From positions 1,302,001 to 1,366,000 of the forward strand of contig QJPP01000028.1 of assembly GCA_003996215.1 (NCBI GenBank): 64,000 bases of DNA. Direction: 5' to 3'. This DNA is from Jaltomata sinuosa (lineage: Eukaryota; Streptophyta; Magnoliopsida; Solanales; Solanaceae). The notes under the pieces are model-generated. The model searched no databases. It saw only the letters and a list, made by a program, of their open reading frames with translations, and was not told where the DNA came from. Positions within the stretch are counted from its first letter, which is position 1. The number at the start of each line of letters is the position of its first letter. Positions 59,396-64,000 of this stretch are shown here, one piece after another. A program made the translations under genes and the position numbers.

Positions 59396-60180
59396 CAAAG
59401 CTCCGGCACACAAAGCGGAGTATGCATCAGGATTTTGGTACACAACCCAAGATTCTATTTCATTAACGCTCTGGCACACAAACCGGAGTATGCATCAGGA
59501 TCTTAACACACAATCCAAGATTCCATTTCATTAATGCTTCGGCACATAAATCGAAGTATGCATCGGGATCTTGGCACACAACCCAAGATTCTATTTTATT
59601 AACGCTCCGGCACACAAATCGGAGTATGCATCAGGATCTTGGCATACAACCCAAGATTCCATTTCATTAAAGCTTCGGCACACAAACCGGAGCATGCATC
59701 AGGATCTTGGCACACAACCCAAGATTCCATTTCATTAACGCTTCGGCACACAAACCGGAGTATGCATCAGAATCTTGGCATACAACCCAAGATTCCATTT
59801 CATTAATGCTTCGGCAAATAAATCGGAGCATGCATCAGGATCTTGGCACACAACCCAAGATTCCATTTCATTAACGCTTCGGCACACAAACCGGAGTATG
59901 CATCGGGATCTTGGCACACAACCCAAGATTCCATTTCATTCAGAGCTCCGGCACACAAACCGGAGCATGCATCAGGATCTTGGCATACAACCCAAGATTC
60001 CATTTCATTCAAAGCTCCGGCACACAAACCGGAGCATACATCAGGATCTTGACACACAACCCAAGATTCCATTTCATTAACGCTTTGGCACACAAACCAG
60101 AGCATGCATCAGGATCTTGGCACACAACCCAAGATTCTATTTCATTAACGCTTTGGCACACAAACCAGAGCATGCATCAT
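59396..60180 (+). repeat. Tandem array, 68-bp unit, about 12 copies, two hairpins per unit
   Basis: Units start at the GCTCCGG word or variants at about 59399, 59467, 59536, 59603, 59671, 59739, 59807, 59876, 59944, 60012, 60080 and 60148. Each has GCTCCGG-CACACAAA-CCGGAGC, then ATGCATCAGG, then ATCTTGG-CACACAAC-CCAAGAT, then TCCATTTCATTAAC or TCCATTTCATTCAA. Open frames on both strands are by-products. Confidence 0.92.
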
Positions 60181-60372
60181 AATCATTCTTTTTTTTCAGC
60201 AAGTACACAATCTTGCATCCCCAACGTCTCACAGCTCGACATGTGGCAATTTTGAAAGAGACATTGGGAATATGTAAATGCTTCTGTTCCCAAATAGTCT
60301 TTTCCTTTAATTATTTTTCCCAGGGTCGTCCATCCCGAACAATAGGACAAGAGATAATTTGCCTCAACTTTT

Positions 60373-60443
60373 GAATTACACCTGGCCTGATCTTCGTGTA
60401 ATTTCGAGGTATGTAGGCAACTCTAAATCAGAGTTCGGCCATA
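60373..60443 (+). ncRNA. Structured-motif copy J (three-way junction), near 3' LTR
   Basis: Stem 1 TGGCC/GGCCA (60383-60387 with 60437-60441); TGAT; stem 2 CTTCG/CGAGG with one T-G pair (60392-60396 with 60405-60409); joining TATGTAGGC; stem 3 AACTCT/AGAGTT (60419-60424 with 60430-60435); joining C. Stem sequences differ from all array copies but pairing is kept. It lies 100 bp before the 3' LTR. Confidence 0.6.
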
Positions 60444-60540
60444 TTTTTATCATAATTTTTTATCGAGCAAAATTGGCTTCATGTCAACGTTTTCGCCCAA
60501 AGATTCTTACATCATCTTTAGTCGAAAAGGGGCAAACTGT

Positions 60541-63500
60541 TGACACCCAATTTTGGCTCTCCGTGCTTAAAATTAACGTCTTCAGGTTTCCTGATCGTTA
60601 AAGAGCACAAAATACATTTTTTACACATTTTTCATGAAATATAATAATTTATTGATAATCATCCTTATTTTAGGAATTTTATCAATTTATTGATATATTT
60701 TTATTTCTCACAATTTATTGATAATTATCCTTTATTTTGTAAATATTAGGATTTTATCAATTTATTGTCATTATACAATTTTGATAATCGCAATATTTTT
60801 TACAGTCATCCGCACACGTACACAATACAAATACTACAATTTCAATTATTTAAAACACATTACATTTTTTTTTTTATCACATACCAATGCACACATTTTT
60901 GTACATTATTTATATTCTCTAATACATTCCGCAAGCACAAGAGGTCGGAGCAATTAATTCTAAAACGCAGAGCAACGAATCAGTCGAGTCAAGGTCTTGT
61001 CACCTTTTTAAAAAGATGACATTTGATGTGACTAAATGCGGCTATCGTCCTCTAGTTAATAACCTTGTGCATTAGTTAATAAGTTAGGTCAAGTCAAGGT
61101 CTTGTCACCTTTAATAAAGGTGACATTTGACATAACTGAATAGGGCTATCGTCCATCAGTTAATAAACTTTATACATTGGTTAATAGAGTAAATAATCTA
61201 TCGGATAATAACTAAAAAATAAAAAGGATTAGTCTTTTATTTTTTGAACAAAGGGGGGTTTAGTTTTGTATTATAAAAGGGGAGGGGGTTAATCTTTTAT
61301 TTTGGGGGGACACACACAAAAAATACACACACATTTACATACTACACACACACACATTTACACACAACACACACACCCACACTTTATTTTATCTTCCTCT
61401 CCTCACTTTTCTCTCTCACGCCCCCGCTCCCTCTTGCCCTCTCTCTCGCTGCCGCCGCCGGAATTGATCACCGGCGGCCGGAGATGATGAACCACCACCA
61501 CGGTCAACACCTCCCCCTTTTCCTCCCACGACCCCTGGAACTCCGGCGAACTCACGACATCGGAGCACTCGGCCGCCAACGCCCCCCTCCTTTCTCTCCC
61601 CTTCCCCGCCGTTTTGCCGCTACCACGCCGGAAAACATGGCGTTGAGGTCTGCAGATCTGGCCGGATCTTTTTGTTTCTGGCGTTGCTCCGGCGAGGCCG
61701 TTGAAGCAACGCCGAAAACCATGTTTGTCGTTTCCAAATCTGGCCGGAAAATAACATGCTCCGGCGGACTATTTTGGGTCGTTATTTTGGCAAATTAATT
61801 GATTATTTCTTGATACTTTTTTCTTGTTATTACTGATATGCTTGTCGGTTCTCTGGCTCTATCATCGTGAGATATTTTCTAGCGACGGAAAGACATTCCC
61901 CGGCAAAGCACCATTTTTTCCGGTGATCGTTTACATGTTTCGGGCATTGCTTTTAATTTTTTTTTCGCTACTTGTGTTGATATTTGTTTGCTGCTGTATT
62001 TTGTTGCTATTGTTGGACTGTTTTGCTGATTTTATGCCCATTTTCACCCGGAAAATTCACTCCGGAGATCGGTTTTTCCTCGGTACTGTTTTAGCCGATT
62101 TTGGGCTGTTTGGACGATTTTGTCCTTGCTCTTTACTATTTTTGATATTACACTGATATCGAACAAATACTACACTGCATGGCCAATGAAAAAACTTCCG
62201 TCGATTTTTTAGGCCTCCACAATAAAAAAGACGGATACATATATACATACGTAGCGAGAAAAATAAGTTTGGGCGATGACGAAATCTTGTTATTACAAAG
62301 ACGAAATAAAAAGTTTTATGATCCGTATCTTGGCGAGGTGATCTCGGGTGGCCAACCGATGCTTCGCAGCCATGGCGTATCTAAAACTTAGTACAACTAC
62401 ATATCTGAGCCCATACTAAAATAAAATTATATTTTCTTATATTTACATACAATATATGTATTTCTTTAACTTATTTTGGTAAATATTTATTTGTTATTGA
62501 ATTTGTTTACTAAGTGTTTATACAGGTACGTGAAGATACTTCCGAAGATGACAATTAAACGGGGTTTGAAAATCTCTTCAAAATTCATTGCTTTATTTAT
62601 ATTTTTTTTGTAAATTCTTGTAATTGTACAAAAGATAAAGTATAGTGAAAACTTTACTTTTGGGGTGTCGGGTGGGAGTGTCCCTTTATTTACTTATCTA
62701 TTCTACGCGCTTAGGCAAAACTTTAAGTCATAAATACTTTTATAAACAAATTAATTTAACTTAGATACTTAAGTTAATTAATTCATATTCTTACGTACGC
62801 AAACAATAGGACGTCTTTTCTTTCTTTTTTCCTTCTAATTAGTTTTACTTGAACTTTACAAATAATCTTTTTTACACATTCTTTTGTTAAAAACACTTTT
62901 AAAATTTATATTCTTTTCTCATTCTTAAACTCATTTTTCTTGCAAAAGTGAAACAATATTTACATAATGAAAAACGCAAGTCAATCGATGTAATCATTGT
63001 ACAAATCTTTTTGATACATTTCTTTACATTTTTATATTTTTTACTCAATGTACTTAGACATATATTACTTACACATTTTTCTTATATATATTTCTTAATA
63101 TTATCTATTTATATTAATATATTTACATACTTTTCATATTAACAATATACATTCTTTTACACTCTTTTTTTTATACTTTCTTACATATAAATTTTCATAC
63201 ATACTAAATTTTCTCATACATATAAAAAATACATTTTTTATACTCTTAGGCACATATTTTAAAATTATCCTTTGAACTCGTATATACATATTTATTACTG
63301 TTCATATTTATACTTTTCAAAAAATATATCTTTTACCTCCCCTCTCTTTAAAAATTAAGTTTAGTCGGGTACCACATTTGTGGATTTCGAAGGATGCCTA
63401 ACACCTTCCCTTCGAAATAACTTGAACCCTTACCTAGAATCTCAAATGGTTTTCGCAGATTAAAATGCGAGTCGTACATATCAATAATCAAAAAATAGGT

Positions 63501-63609
63501 TTCCTTATTTTCCTTAAAAATTAGGTGGCGACTCTGTACATAATGAAAAATTCTTTTAGAGTCCATAAGTTGTGCTTTATCTAACCTTGGTAAAAAATAG
63601 GGCATGACA
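60541..63609 (+). repeat. 3' LTR of the coding-free element
   Basis: 3069 bp, 355 bp longer than the 5' LTR. A block of about 105 bp starting 'tcaaggtcttgtcacctt' is present twice here (about 60978 and 61083) and once in the 5' LTR (about 52039). The GC-rich leader at 61400-61760 (GCCGGCG-type words) is unlike the 5' LTR. Confidence 0.85.
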
Positions 63610-63948
63610 CCTCCCTCTCCATTGCTCCCAAGCTTTGGAGCATTCTAGGAGGGTTTTTGGAACAACCCTCGTCCTTTTTTCAACTGAAGAGGAGAGGTCC
63701 AATATAAAATCCACGTTTTCTAGCTACTGGTTCCATCATCCCGCCATAGCAACATGCTGACCGCTACAATGACAGTCCTATAGCGGGAAAATTCTTTCTA
63801 TAGCGGGATGATGTCAGCCCGAGCAAAATTTCAAATTCTAAATTTTTTTGTCGTGTCACCCCAAATTAATTTTAATAGCATATTCCCCAATAATTCCCTC
63901 AATCCACAATAAAGTGCCTTTTTAATAACGACTAAACAGGTCGTTACA
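63610..63948 (-). mobile_element. 5' part of a Gypsy LTR in minus orientation
   Basis: On minus it starts TGTAACGACC at 63948 and runs to CAAAGCTTGGGAGCAATGG, matching the beginning of the LTR at 46947 (CAAAGCTTGGGAGCCATGG near 47552). It contains CCGCTATAG words like that LTR. It is cut at 63610 by the end of the coding-free element. Bases 63949-64000 are unassigned flank. Confidence 0.75.
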
Positions 63949-64000
63949 ACCCTCTACCTCTTCTGTATGCTATGACATGAGCAACATGTGCGAGTGCTGG

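Larger units (their letters stand above)
51586..63609 (+). mobile_element. Large coding-free LTR element (LARD-like), TAT/Ogre type
   Basis: LTRs at 51586-54299 and 60541-63609 start TGACACCCAATTTTGGC and end GGGCATGACA. The 5' LTR is followed by TGGCGACTCTGCTGGGGA (54303-54320), a primer site of the type used by TAT/Ogre elements, which I believe matches tRNA-Arg. The 3' LTR is preceded by AAAAGGGGCAAACTGT as polypurine tract. The 6.2-kb interior has no gag or pol; it is filled with three tandem arrays and dispersed copies of a structured motif. Ogre elements are known for tandem repeats in front of the 3' LTR. Flanking 5-mers (GGTGT left, CCTCC right) do not match. Confidence 0.85.

Noticed and set aside
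59289..60255. ORFs on both strands across the 46- and 68-bp arrays
   Set aside because: Open on both strands through repetition; no domain, no promoter, and frame depends on array indels.
55316..60443. Hammerhead ribozyme, suggested by a three-way junction with CTGAT in a retroelement
   Set aside because: The conserved CTGATGA and GAAA core strands are absent; the joining strands here are TGAT, TAYGTAGGC and C.
61302..61798. ORFs in the GC-rich leader of the 3' LTR (61 and 104 codons)
   Set aside because: Composition-driven by CCGG-rich and CT-rich text; not conserved in the 5' LTR.

Overview
The window looks like nuclear DNA of a nightshade relative (Solanaceae, probably Solanum). The evidence is a cluster of two-exon tau-class glutathione S-transferase (GST) genes of solanaceous type, AT-rich intergenic DNA, and nested Ty3/Gypsy and Ty1/Copia LTR retrotransposons, many with TGTAAC...TGACA termini. 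The assignment comes from sequence character; no database search was possible.

Layout. 1-1105: LTR end and primer-binding site of a truncated Gypsy element, then a Mutator-type MITE (1220-1710). 2620-8265: two intact tau GST genes facing each other tail to tail (2946-3851 plus, 7002-7960 minus) in the arms of a ~1.6 kb inverted duplication, with a decapitated third GST promoter copy in the spacer. 8354-11739: a solo LTR with perfect target-site duplication (TSD), itself carrying a 914-bp hAT-type element. 13648-17812: a second Mutator-type MITE and two more intact plus-strand tau GST genes, the first with a Tourist-like MITE in its intron. 18347-26742: a decayed minus-strand Copia element of SIRE/Maximus type with an env-like 3' ORF region. 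27320-43290: four nested layers, namely an aspartic-protease pseudogene split by a solo LTR, which is split by a Tekay/Del-like Gypsy element, which is split by a young gag-protease-only element (33394-40183). 44003-46946: an inverted solo-type LTR with another hAT-type element. 46947-50453: a 3.5-kb Gypsy LTR with 40-bp minisatellites. 51586-63609: a large coding-free LTR element of TAT/Ogre appearance whose internal region holds three tandem arrays. 63610-63948: part of another LTR in minus orientation.

The only apparently functional protein-coding host genes are the four GSTs, cytosolic detoxification enzymes of a tandem family. Everything else is mobile-element DNA or its decay.

The most unusual signal is in the coding-free element. 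A ~65-nt motif present about 11 times, both inside and far outside its 120-bp array, can fold as a three-way junction. All three stems show compensatory changes while the joining strands (TGAT, TAYGTAGGC, C) stay nearly fixed. A second array there has a 68-bp unit made of two hairpins with the same loop. The young gag-only element carries a duplicated hairpin plus polypurine module. These point to selected RNA structure in non-autonomous retroelements.
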